This document shows, piece by piece, positions 39,705-50,194 of a DNA stretch of 64,000 nucleotides. The notes under the pieces are model-generated. The model saw only the letters and a program-made list of their open reading frames with translations. It had not been told where the DNA came from and did no database searches. A program made the position numbers and the translations under genes. The DNA is from Silene conica (Eukaryota > Streptophyta > Magnoliopsida > Caryophyllales > Caryophyllaceae): the NCBI GenBank assembly GCA_029255685.2, contig CM055312.2:8270649-8334648 (forward strand), written 5' to 3'. The first letter of the stretch is position 1. Each line of letters opens with the position of its first letter.

Positions 39705-42401
39705 TGTAATACCCCGTATTCTATTTTAAATTTTATTAATTATTTTGATACAATGATGGCTATTCGAACGTTTTTATTTGATGATTAAATTACCGAATAA
39801 GGATTGTTATATTTTATACGTTGTTAGTAATGCCGAGTATGCGAATTAGTAGGATATCGTGTTTAAGTTAAATACGGAGGTGAGGGAATTGGGCCTCGTA
39901 GGGCGTGCCTTAGTGCAGCCCAATACAACGTAATAAACAAAACTCACTAACATCTCACAAAACTCCCTCCAACGTACAACTTACACACCATCTAAACCCT
40001 AACCCTAATAAACAAGAACGCCTCTCACTCACGTACACTGTTGGTGGCCGCTCCAGAGGGTAAGAAAGGGAGATGCACACGGTGGGTTTGGGTGGTTAGG
40101 GGTGGTCGAATTGCTTCAGAAAAGAGGTATGCTCACGATTGTTCTATATTTCGCTGTTTCTCCTCTCTTTTATTCGTGTAAATAGTAACTAGATATACAC
40201 GTTATATCGATTGTCTTCTCATACCACAAATCTATGATGTTAATATTTGAGTTTGTGACCATATTTAGGACGTTGTGGACCACCTAGGACCACCGTGTAC
40301 GGTGGTTTTTCCACCTATGTCAGTCACGTTTTTATTGTTTCCAGAACAGGCTGTTGAACGTGTTGTTTGGTGTAGGGATTCGAGGTGGTGGTTGTTCTCA
40401 GTTGTTACGAGTATTGTAATATTTAGTAAGGTGGTAGTCAGGGTGGGTGTATGGTGGTTGTCTCGGTGGGCCTTGGTGGTGGGTGTCGGTGTTAAGGTGG
40501 AGTTCGTTGGGTCTTGTAACAGGGTAACAGAAGTTGCGGGAACAGGGGTTGGTGGTCAGGGTTTTGGGGCTGCTGGTTCTAGGGGAAGAAGGGCGTCGAA
40601 GGTTGGGGTGTGGCTCCAGGGGGCAGTGGGTGCTGTGAGGTGTCAGAGGGGGAGGTTGGTCGTGGTGAGGGTAGCGTTGGCAGGTGGCTAGAGGGGTGGT
40701 AGCATCAGGGTGTGTCACGGGAAGTGCAGGAGTTTGGGACTGCCGTGGTGATCAGTGGTTGTTGAGACTGGTTTTGAGGGCAGGTTGGGACAGAAATGAT
40801 GTCGTGGTCAGGGGCGGAAGTTACACCGCAGGTCAGGGGTCTCAACCACCTTGGCATGGTGGTGGTGCAGGCTGTAGAAGGGCGTAGAGAGGGGGCTGTT
40901 TAGATGCTGGTCGTGAGGGGCTGGTGGCGTTTCTTTGGGCTGTTTGTTGTGTTACGTGTAATTCATTGTTGGTTTTGTCTTGTTGTTTTAGTGTATTAAT
41001 TTGTTGTCTTATTTTTATTCTATATTGTTATTATTATTATCATTATCATTACTAGCATTAGATTTGTTATTATCGGTTGTGTTGTTAATTTTGTTATGGA
41101 TTAAACTTACAATATATTATTTATGTTAATATTGTTATTAATCACATTATTGGTTATTAATATTGTTAAGAAATATTGTGATGACAATTAATTATTTATA
41201 TTATTGTTATTTTTTTATTGTTTTGGTAACTCTTAATAACATTTTTGTCATTGTTATGATTGGTATTATTAGTAGTAATAACAATTGCATTGGATGTTCG
41301 TTCATGTTAGTCAAAGTTGGTGAGTCGGGAAATTTATGAGTTATGAAGTTTCTATTTTGGGAAGGTTCTATTTATGGAAAGCTTCCATTTATGGAAGGTT
41401 TCTAATAATTAGTAAGTTGTGGTTATATATTGTTATTGTGTAATTCACATTAATATTGGAAGTGTATAAGTATGTTATTTATTGATGAGTGGATTGTATG
41501 CTAAAACTAGTAGGTTTATAGTTGACATGTGAATGAACATGACCAAGTAATTCAGTTAGTTATGTTGGTTGTATGAACAACTTTTGATATTAAGTAATAA
41601 TAAATATAGGAACGGAATTCGAAGTGGAACATTTTTTTAGCAGCTGTTCGGTTATCAATCCGCAATTGAGGTAGGGGAATATATTATGATTCACGTTATG
41701 ACAGGAAATGTGTAAGTGATGCTTATTACGAGTTTGATATAATTGATTATTACTGTACTGTGGATTGAATTGTTATTATTGATCACTGTGGAGATAAAGA
41801 GTCTGTGTTTGGTGCGGAGATAAAGGGTCTGTGTTTGGTGCGGAGATAAAGGGTCTGTGTTCGGTGCGGAGATAAAGGGTCTGTGTTTGGTGCGGAGATA
41901 AAGGGTCTGTGTTATGGTGTGGAGTATATTGGGTCTTGTGATCGGTGCGGAGTTTATTTGGTGTTGGATCGGTGCGGAGAAGGGATGATTGATCCCAACG
42001 TATTTATGATAGTGTAGTTATTTATGTGTTGTCTGCTTTACCTACTCAACCTCGCGGTTGACCCTGTGTATTCGTGTGACACCTACGATGATCCGGAATG
42101 GGGAGTAGATTTTTCAGGTCAGTGACAGATGGATTAGGAGCTTGGGCATGGAGAGAGACATGGCTTGGACTCACTTAGAATTAGATCACCTTTAGATATC
42201 TTCAGTTGTACTTTTATTTTTATCAAAGTTTGGACCTCGTAGTTGCTGTAATTTCAAGTTTAAAATTAATCGGTTTTTATATATAAAGTACTTTGGTCTG
42301 TTTACCTTGTTATTCACTACCTCGGATATCCCGAGATGGTAACAGTCCTATTTATTTGAGAATGTCTTGCTAAAGGCTCTTAAATAAATGGGGGTGTTAC
42401 A
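39705..42401 (+). repeat. 3' LTR
   Basis: 2697 bp, the same length as the 5' LTR. By eye I found only about four substitutions (for example 34017/40310 and 34428/40721) and no indels. Confidence 0.95.
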
Positions 42402-42520
42402 GTACTTTTTAAAGATAAAAAATAAATAATATAATATCATTATATATATTAAAATATATATACTGAAATCGGATAACTATTACGAATAATTACATTAAAG
42501 TGAAGGGATTATGAATAATA

Positions 42521-42800
42521 AAAATATTTATGGCAATCGAGAAGATTATGGGAAATTGGCAGTCCAGAAGATTTTGTAGAATAAAAAGATTTGAAAATTG
42601 GGTCTTAAAGAGTTTAATTGGCACTGATTAGGGGAAATAATAATTTGACATAATATGTTTCCATATTAATTAATTATAGAGATGTGTAATTTTAAAACAA
42701 GACTTGATTAATATGGAAATAATATATTTACGTGATTAATATGAAAGATGTGTAATGTTTCATAACATGTCAAATTATAAATTATAAAAATTAGAAGTTG
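42521..42800. repeat. Long direct repeat flanking a Helitron region, copy 1
   Basis: The segment from AATATTTATGGCAA through AGAATAAAAAGAT, GGGTCTTAAAGAGTTTAATT and TTAATTAATTATAGAGATGT matches 47131-47440 at roughly 85-90 percent by eye, with small indels. It flanks the Helitron region 42923-47035 on its left. Confidence 0.8.
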
Positions 42801-43059
42801 AATATTGTTAGGAGGAGGCCGGGTTAGTGCGTATGTTTCCATATTAATTATAAAACATATTATGAATATTCAACTACTCTAATTTTATAGTATTTGACAT
42901 AATATGTTTCCATATTAATTAACTAGTTTAGAACCTGTGCAAATTGCACGGAAATGCATGGTTGAATAATTTTTAGTTCTATGTAGATAAATGTTTAAAA
43001 CGTATAAAAAATCAGAATAATAGTGTTGTCAATATGTCATAATTAGTTAGACAATAATT

Positions 43060-43250
43060 GGAATTCTGGAGTAATATTTGGTCTCGCCTTTTATGTTTAT
43101 TTATAAGCTCCTATTTTCAGTTGCTTGACTATAATAGACACTAATTCTTTATTTGAATTCTGGAGCAAGTAATATTTAATCTCGCCTTTTATCTTTATTT
43201 ATAAGCTCCTATTTTCAGTTGCTTGATTATAATAGAAAATAATTACTCAA
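43060..43250. repeat. Tandem duplication, about 97-bp unit
   Basis: GAATTCTGGAG, then CTCGCCTTTTAT, then TTTATAAGCTCCTATTTTCA and GTTGCTTGA occurs twice in succession. It lies between the two Helitron 3'-type ends. Confidence 0.85.
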
Positions 43251-44567
43251 GTAAAATCAAGCAAGTATAGAATAACGTGATTAGCTAAAATCATAAAAAG
43301 AAAGTATAAAATAATACTGTAATATAATAATCACAATCAATATTAATATGAAACTAAGTAATAATGATTTTATTATAAATAACAACATAGCTAATGAGCG
43401 AGAAAATATTTAACCAATGACTGCCACGTGTCCAATAATTTTTCTATTATAATTATATATACATACATATCCATGAAATATTATTGTAGTCGTATGAAAT
43501 TTTAAGAATTATTTTGTTGGATCCTAATTTAGGGCAGAGAGATTATATTGTATGTGCATAATATTATGTGATTTTTTTTGTAATATCGATATGATTTAGT
43601 TAGAATAAATTGTTATTGGTGATTGATAAATAATTGTATAATATTATGATATTATTGAAGATATTTCGATTATTTAGTTAAACGTAATCACGTATAAAAT
43701 TTTGGATAATAATTGCATATTTGGCAAGAATAACTATTAGTACGTTTAACTATTGCGGGATTCATTGATAATTGCCTAAATTGTTTAATTTTATTTAAGA
43801 TATATTTCCCTATTTTAAAGATTCTATTAGTGGAAAGAAATTAAGTACATAATTAGGCAGTAAATAATGCTTCTAGATAAGTCTAATTTGAAGGCTGGTA
43901 AAAGAAAAGAGGAAAATAGATTATATTCATTGTACGAAATACTTAGAGAGGATAATTTGGCAAATAATTGATATTTAGAATAAGATGATTGATTATATAT
44001 GGCTAATAGCTTAGAACCCGTGCAAAATTGCACGGATTTATATAGTAAAATCTATATATAAAAAGCGTTATAATGCATAATTTCATCTCAAGGAGAAGAG
44101 ATAATCCACTTTATGTCAATAATAGAGCAACTCTTTAAAATTATATGTAGATTGACAAAGTATAGATGTGAAGTTATAGATATAACTCATAATTATGTAC
44201 CTTATAAAGTTATAATTGACGAAGTAGTCAAAGTACCTCTTTTTTAGGCAAAATCACCTTCTTTTTGCGACTTCGATTAAAAAAATTACAATTGATCAAG
44301 ACGGAAACATTAATTTGGTCACATACTTCGTGTCCAAGTCCTTTATTCATGTTTTTCCATTTGATAAGTTTTGAGTTGTAACCTGCAGTTTTTTTTAAAA
44401 CTATTGTCGTTTGTAGTTAATAAAATAAAAGATGGTATATTAAACCCGTTTTAACCTGAATTTAATTAAAATGTCTGGATAATTCTCAACGGCCAATGTT
44501 CATAGGATTAGTTACCCACTCTACTAAGATATTAATTAAATACTCTTATCACCAATTTATCTCTAGG

Positions 44568-45526
44568 TAGACCTGTCAAAACCTGACCCGACCCGTAAAC
44601 CGACCGTAACCCGACCCGTAAATAACCTGTAAATGACCCGGTTTTTTCAACCCGAACCCGAAAGATACCCAAACCCGTTTTGACCCGTAAACAACGGGTC
44701 AAAACCCGACCCGCAACGGGTTGACCGTTGGGTCAAGAAAATATACCATTATTAAAATATACAGTATCATATATGTCACGTCATCACCTCAAACAACATG
44801 CAACGTCGTCACCTAAAAGTGTGTGTTACACCGTCACTTTCACTGTAGTACGTCAAATTGCATTCCACGTCAGCACCGCTAACTCATCACCTCGTACCAC
44901 ATGCCACATCATCACATCGAAGTGTGTGTCACGTCGTCACTTTTAGTGTAATACGTCAAGTTACATTCCACGTTAGCACTGTCACCGACCACATGCCACG
45001 TCATTACATCGAAATATGTGCCACACTATCACTTACACCTCATTCCACATAATTGCCTAGGACCACATGCCACATCATCACCCCAAAGTGTGTGTCATAC
45101 CGTCACTTTCACTGTATTACGTCGAACTGAACCGCACTTCGCGTCAACACTTTCACCTCATCACCTCAGATCACATGTCACGACATAATTGTTTTCTTAT
45201 TTGAGTCTCATTATCGTACTTAGCGAGCTAGTAAGGGTGATGATGACGATAACAATGGTGATGGCGAAAATGGTGACAATTAAGTTGACTAAGACGAGCA
45301 AGAGGAGGGAAAACGTATAAAGGGTATGAATTACGATATAAAAGAAGTTTTAAAAAATGCGAGGAAAAGATGTTGATTAACCCGTATTTTTACCCGAACC
45401 CGACCCGGAACCCGTATAGACTTGACCCGTATTTTACCTAACCCGAAATACACCCGACCCGTATTTTACCCGAACCCGTATCTACCCGACCCGCAACCCG
45501 CCCGTTTGACCCGTTTGACAGGTCTA
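44568..45526. mobile_element. hAT-type non-autonomous element (959 bp)
   Basis: The left end TAGACCTGTCAAAA and right end TTTGACAGGTCTA are inverted repeats. A perfect 8-bp duplication TCTCTAGG flanks it (44560-44567 and 45527-45534), the hAT signature. Subterminal clusters of ACCCGACCCGTA-like motifs occupy about 44580-44735 and 45380-45520 and could serve as transposase-binding repeats. No transposase is encoded. The centre holds an imperfect tandem array. Confidence 0.9.
44770..45185. repeat. Imperfect tandem array inside the hAT-type element
   Basis: About four copies of a roughly 110-bp unit share CACATGCCACATCATCAC, AAAGTGTGTGTCA, CCGTCACTTTCACTGTA and TACGTCAA. Short open frames here (44728-45052) come from the repeat and are not genes. 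Confidence 0.8.
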
Positions 45527-47035
45527 TCTCTAGGCCATCAAGAGTCATATACTTAACCTTAACTCTTGATAACCTATATTTGTAGAATTTCTTTAGTTAG
45601 ACATTGTTGGTTGCCAACTTCAATAAAATCCTTATCACTAATTTATCTTCAATAGTATATTCATTTGTTCTGTTAGGGAATAATAACCTCAGATGGTAAA
45701 AATTTTGATTTTTTGTTTGGAGAAAAAAAGGAGAGAAATGGTGGAATAGAGAAGAAGGATGGAAGATAGTTTCCCTTAGACCTTGTTCAGATGAGCAGAT
45801 TCAGAGGGAAATGGGGGAAGGAGATGCAATAATTTTGCCTTCTCAAATGTTAACCAATTTCCCCTCATCCCCTTACCCTTCATTTCCCTCCAATTTTACA
45901 ATTCAGACACACGGATAAAGAAAAATAGAAAATCTATTTCCTTTCGTTTCAAATCCGTCTATACTCATTTTCTAAACAAACAAAATAAATTACTTAATTG
46001 TAAATATCTACCCTGTTATCCGAACTCCAAACAAAGGGTATATTAAAGAAATAGTATATTAAAAAAATGTTGAAAAAGTGTAATTAACTTGCAAATTTAA
46101 GAATACACAACTTCGTAATAATAAAAAAAGAAGCAAAGTTAATACAAAATATAAGTCATAAGACAATTCAAAGATGGGAGACAGTCTAGTTTAGTTAAAA
46201 CTTATAATCCAAGTAGTTAAGTTAGAAATTAAAAATTGTTATCAATCATATCGTTATAAATTTTAATTCCTCTTTGTAGATCATGATCAACATGTATGCA
46301 TTCCACTGCTTTGATTAGAATTTGCATCCCTTAAAAGTGAATTAAAAATTATACGCAATTTTAATTTTTTCAATAGGTATCTCATCTGACGGGAATATCC
46401 GTCACAAACTTACGACGGGTCAAATATAGCAAAGTTAATTCTCAAATGGATTATTACGAAACAACGCGAAGGAAAATATACATTAACGATTGTACAACTG
46501 AAAGACGATAGTCTACTAAGCAATATCTCAGAAACCGGGACTGTAATGTCCATTAAGGTTGATGAAATAAAATAGAAGTAACCTACTAATAACCAATGTA
46601 AAAATAACAAAAGTTTAGAGTAATTATTTTGCCAATTACAAAGTACCGTAATAGTTAAGGAGTAAGAAGTAATTGAAAAATGTTAAATGCTAAAAAGTAG
46701 GAGAAAACGAATTACCTTTTCGATACCTTAATTGTAATATATAGAAATATAGTAAATCTGATTCATTAACCAAAAAACTATGACAGATTATGAAGAGACT
46801 TTATACTTTTACGAATGCATCAAGCATGTATGATTCAAATGAGGAGAAGGAGAAGGAGAAGAGAAAGAGACGGCAGATGCACATACATATAATGAAAAAG
46901 ATCATTTCCTTATATACGATTAGGTTTATTTTAATAGGTTAATGTTAGGCGGGAATTTTTTCTCTGTGTGAATGACACGTGTACTTAGATGACATCAGCG
47001 GTTTCTCTTATATACTTGTATATAGATTATAGAGA

Positions 47036-47486
47036 TGTTTCACATATTTCAAAATAATCACATTATTTTGACTGTAGAGATGTTTCCATCAAATTAGGAA
47101 ATTTCATAGGTTTTAATTTGGTCAAAATGTCAAAATATTTATGGCAACCGAGAAGATTATGAGAAATTAGCAGTCGAGAAAATTTTGTAGAATAAAAAGA
47201 TCTAAAAATTGGGTCTTAAAGAGTTTAATTGCCCCTTATTAACACTTAACAGGGAAATAATAATTTGACATAATATGTTTGCATATTAATTAATTATAGA
47301 GATGTGTAATTTTAAAAGAAGACGTTATTAATATGGAAATAATATGTACGTGATTATATATCATGGAAGATGTGTAATAATATGTTTCCATAACATGTCA
47401 AATTATAAAATATAAAATTAGAGTAGTTGAATACTTGAATATCACGTGATTACGTAATTATCATGTAAGATTCCAATTATTAATTA
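47036..47486. other. Spacer with direct repeat copy 2 (47131-47440)
   Basis: This is the right-hand partner of the 42521-42800 repeat. No gene is seen. It runs up to the TA that borders the mariner-like element. Confidence 0.75.
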
Positions 47487-48006
47487 CTTCCTCCATTTTT
47501 TTTGTATTCTTCCCATTTACCTTAAATGGCAAATTACCTATCTTCTTCCCATTTCTTTTCTTTCTTATTAAAGACAAATGCACAAGTTGGTCCTTGTTGC
47601 ATTTGAGAAATTACAAAAAATGTCATTGATTTAGTTGGGTAATGTTGTTGGGTTATTTAATTTGCTTAAACATAATTAGTGGCCCAACCCAAAACACATT
47701 AGCCAAATTACTCCCTCCATATTTTGGGCCAAATTAGAAAATTCCCTCTAAAATCCAACCCACCACATTTATACGTATTAACTCCCTCGACCACTCCCTC
47801 AACCACTTCATATGAAAACCCTAGCTCTAGATCATTCCTCAACCACTTCCTGCGTAAAACTGTGATCTTCTCTATAAAACCCTAATTCTAGATCCTTCGT
47901 CTTCTCCACCAAGTTCTTACTCTTTGTCTTCTCCACCGTCTTCTTACTTTTCGTTTTCTCCACCATCTTCTACATCCTTCTTTGTCTTTTCCACCAACTT
48001 CCTCTT

Positions 48007-48496
48007 ATGTCTCAAAATAATCGTTGTGATTATTATTGGCGGTGTGACTTACCTTGTCAATACTGTGATTCTGATGACGATCCATGTAATAAGGAATCAT
48101 CAGAAATCCCTAATACACCTGGGTTTAAAAATATTGATGATGAATCATCTGGATTTGTTGATGGAGTTGTTAGATCTGGTAATGTTATTGCCGGATCTTC
48201 TTGTATTTCCCCAATACGTCACAAATCTAGTGTTGTGGAAGAGGAATCTCCTTCGACAAAGAGGTTCAAAGCTTACTGTGGCCGATTTATTGTCAGAGAA
48301 AAATCTCGTCAGATTTTAATAGGTAATGTTTTGGAATTTTTACGATTTAAGTACTTCTTGGGTTAAATTTTTCACTGTTTTGATTTTAACTCAGTTTTTT
48401 AATTGCATGACACTTGAAGTGGAAAAATTGAAGGAGGGTGACCATAAGAAAGACAGAGAAGGTGGTGTTGAAGAAGACGAAGAGAGGGGAAAATGA
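48007..48496 (+). CDS. Small two-exon hypothetical gene inside the mariner-like element
   Basis: I do not recognise this protein. A TATA-like CTCTATAAAAC near 47872 and a CT-rich leader precede an ATG at 48007. Exon 1 (48007-48322) begins MSQNNRCDYYWRCDLPCQYC, with several clustered cysteines, then an acidic Ser-rich stretch and STKRFKAYCGRF. A GT-AG intron and exon 2 (48420-48496, VEKLKEGDHKKDREGG, EEDEERGK) would give 130 residues. It runs convergently toward the mariner transposase. It may be a captured host fragment or an element accessory gene. The intron call is weak; without it the frame continues to 48366. Confidence 0.4.
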
Positions 48497-48599
48497 TGGG
48501 GACAAAGAAAAGGACTCTGTTAGAACAATGGCTAAGAAGGTTCTTCATTCCATAAATCTCATTTTTTACTTCTTCCTTTGGCTTAATGCATGTTACTTA

Positions 48600-49370
48600 T
48601 GTTGACTTCTGTTGGGGTTCTAAATGCATTATACCTGTCTTATATTGTTTGAGTATGCTTATTTAGGCTTCTGTTGGGGTTCTTAATGCATGTTTAATCT
48701 CTGATAAGTACTCTGTATGTCTGGGTATGCTGTTGTTGGGTTCTGTGAGGCTTGTTTGTCTATTTTAGTTCTCTGATATGTGATGGGTATGTCATTTTTG
48801 GCTTCTGTTAGGCTTCTTAGAACCTTTTACGTGTTTTATGTTGTCTGAGTTTGCTATACTGGCTTTTGTTGGGGTTGTTAATGCATTATACATGTCTTAT
48901 ATTGTCTGAGTATGCTTATTTAGGCTTATGTTGGGGTTCTTAATGCATGTTTAATCTCTGATAAGTACTATGTATGTCTGGGTATGCTGTTGATGAGTTC
49001 TATGAGGCTTGTTTGTCTATTTTAGTTCTCTGACATGTGATGGGTATGTCATTTTTGGCTTCTGTTAGGCTTCTTAGAACCTTTTATTTGTCTTATGTTG
49101 TCTGAGTTTGTTATACTGGCTTCTGTTGGGGTTCTTAATGCATTATACATGTTTTATATTGTCTGAGTATGCTTATTTAGGCTTCTGTTGGGGTTCTTAA
49201 TGCATGTTTAATCTCTGATAAGTACTCTGTATGTCTGGGTATTCTGTTGTTAGGTTTTATGAGGTTTGTTTGTCTATTTTAGCTCTCTGATATGTGATGG
49301 GTATGTAATTTTTGGCTTCTGTTAGGCTTCTTAGAACCTTTTACTTGTCTTATATTGTCTGAGTATGCTC
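48600..49370. repeat. Tandem array, about 255-bp unit, 3 copies
   Basis: GGCTTCTGTTGGGGTTCTTA, ATGCATTATACATGTCTTAT, TATGTCTGGGTATGCTGTTG and GATATGTGATGGGTATGTCA recur with a period near 255 bases (starts near 48607, 48861, 49117). The array lies between the hypothetical ORF and the transposase within the mariner-like element. Confidence 0.85.
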
Positions 49371-50060
49371 GGTGATAGAAGAAGCTTACTGCTTTGAGAG
49401 CATCATAGTTGGCTGGGTATGGTGTTGTTGGCTTCTATTAAGGCTGGTTTGTATATTTGACTGTCTAATATTGTCTGGGTATAGTATGGTGTTGTTGGCT
49501 TGTAATAGAAATAGCTTAGTGCTTTGAGAGCATCATATATACAACTGATTTGGTCTGCCTGTTTACAAAGCTTATTGGTTGTCTGTTGCCTCTTATGTTG
49601 CCTAATGTTGCCTTCCTTTTACTTAGTCTATGAAATGCTCAGTGATAGAAATAGCTTAGTGCTTTGAGAGCATCTTATTTACAACTGATTTGGTCTGCCT
49701 GTTTAGGCTGTTTATAAAGTTTACTGGTTGCCTGTTGCCTCTTATGTTGTCTAATGTTGTCTTCCTTTCACTTAGACTATGAAATGCTCAGTGATAGCAA
49801 TAGCTTAGTGCTTTGAGAGCATCCTTTTTACAACATGAATGTCTTACTGTTCTATTCTGTTAACTCTTGTTTATATATTTTCTCATATTCTTGTTGGGTT
49901 CTGTTAGTCTTGTATGAAATGCTTTGTGATAGTAATAGCTTAATGCTTTAAGAGCATCCTGTTTACATTGCATACTGGTGGTCTGTTGTTACCTCTTATG
50001 TTGCCTTCATGTTCTATTTACTGTTGCCTACTGGTCTTGTTGCCTTATTGGTGGTTTAAT
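49365..50060. repeat. Second tandem array, about 140-bp unit
   Basis: AATAGCTTAGTGCTTTGAGA + GCATC, then GATTTGGTCTGCCTGTTTA and TTGTCTGTTGCCTCTTATGTT recur in four or five degenerate copies. It continues the repetitive region downstream of the transposase gene. Confidence 0.7.
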
Positions 50061-50194
50061 TCTGAAATGCTTGATGATAGATTGCCAAAATGTTGCATTA
50101 CAATACAATGACAAATACAAAATGTTTCATACCCAAGTGATGTTTATAATTTAAACATTCCTACATTTGAAATGTTTACAAAAGAAACTCGTAC

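Larger units (their letters stand above)
33412..42401 (+). mobile_element. Complete non-autonomous LTR retrotransposon (LARD-like, 8990 bp)
   Basis: Two 2697-bp direct LTRs begin TGTAATACCCCG and end GGGGGTGTTACA. A perfect 5-bp duplication GTACT flanks the insertion (33407-33411 and 42402-42406). A primer-binding site TGGTATCAGAGC (36112-36123), matching the 3' end of initiator tRNA-Met, follows the 5' LTR. A polypurine tract (AGGGGGGAAGA, ending at 39703) precedes the 3' LTR. The 3.6-kb interior has no gag, protease, reverse transcriptase or integrase frame, so it must borrow proteins. The size and the coding-free interior fit LARD elements. The LTR start resembles Ty3/gypsy chromovirus (Tekay/Del-like) LTRs, but that assignment is inference. 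Confidence 0.95.
42923..47035 (-). mobile_element. Helitron region with two 3'-type ends
   Basis: On the minus strand the 5' end is TC at 47035 preceded by A, continuing TCTCTATAATC ... AAGTATATAAGAGAAACCGC and then an ACACGTG motif. Two 3'-type ends are present. The better one has a hairpin (CCGTGCAATTTGCACAGG) followed by TTCTAAACTAG ending at 42923, then T. The other, at 44006, has hairpin CCGTGCAATTTTGCACGGG followed by TTCTAAGCTAT, with the last base mutated from G. Either the element extends 4.1 kb past its decayed terminator, or two Helitrons lie in tandem. No RepHel sequence is seen, so it is non-autonomous. A hAT-type element is nested inside. Confidence 0.7.

Noticed and set aside
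42660-42690. Helitron 5' end at 42682 pairing with the 3' end at 33303
   Set aside because: The TCTCTATAATT motif is present, but the same sequence continues unchanged on both sides in the direct repeat at 47131-47440, so it does not mark an element boundary.
44728-45052. Open frames with His/Thr-rich repeats
   Set aside because: They are translations of the tandem array inside the hAT-type element, with no independent coding signal.
47924-48319. 131-codon frame overlapping the hypothetical ORF
   Set aside because: It starts in the CT-rich leader and reads Ser/Phe/Leu-rich low complexity. The overlapping frame from 48007 has a more protein-like composition and a plausible splice structure.
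48600-49370. CRISPR-like array
   Set aside because: The repeats are about 255 bp, imperfect and contiguous with no unique spacers, and the genome is a plant's.
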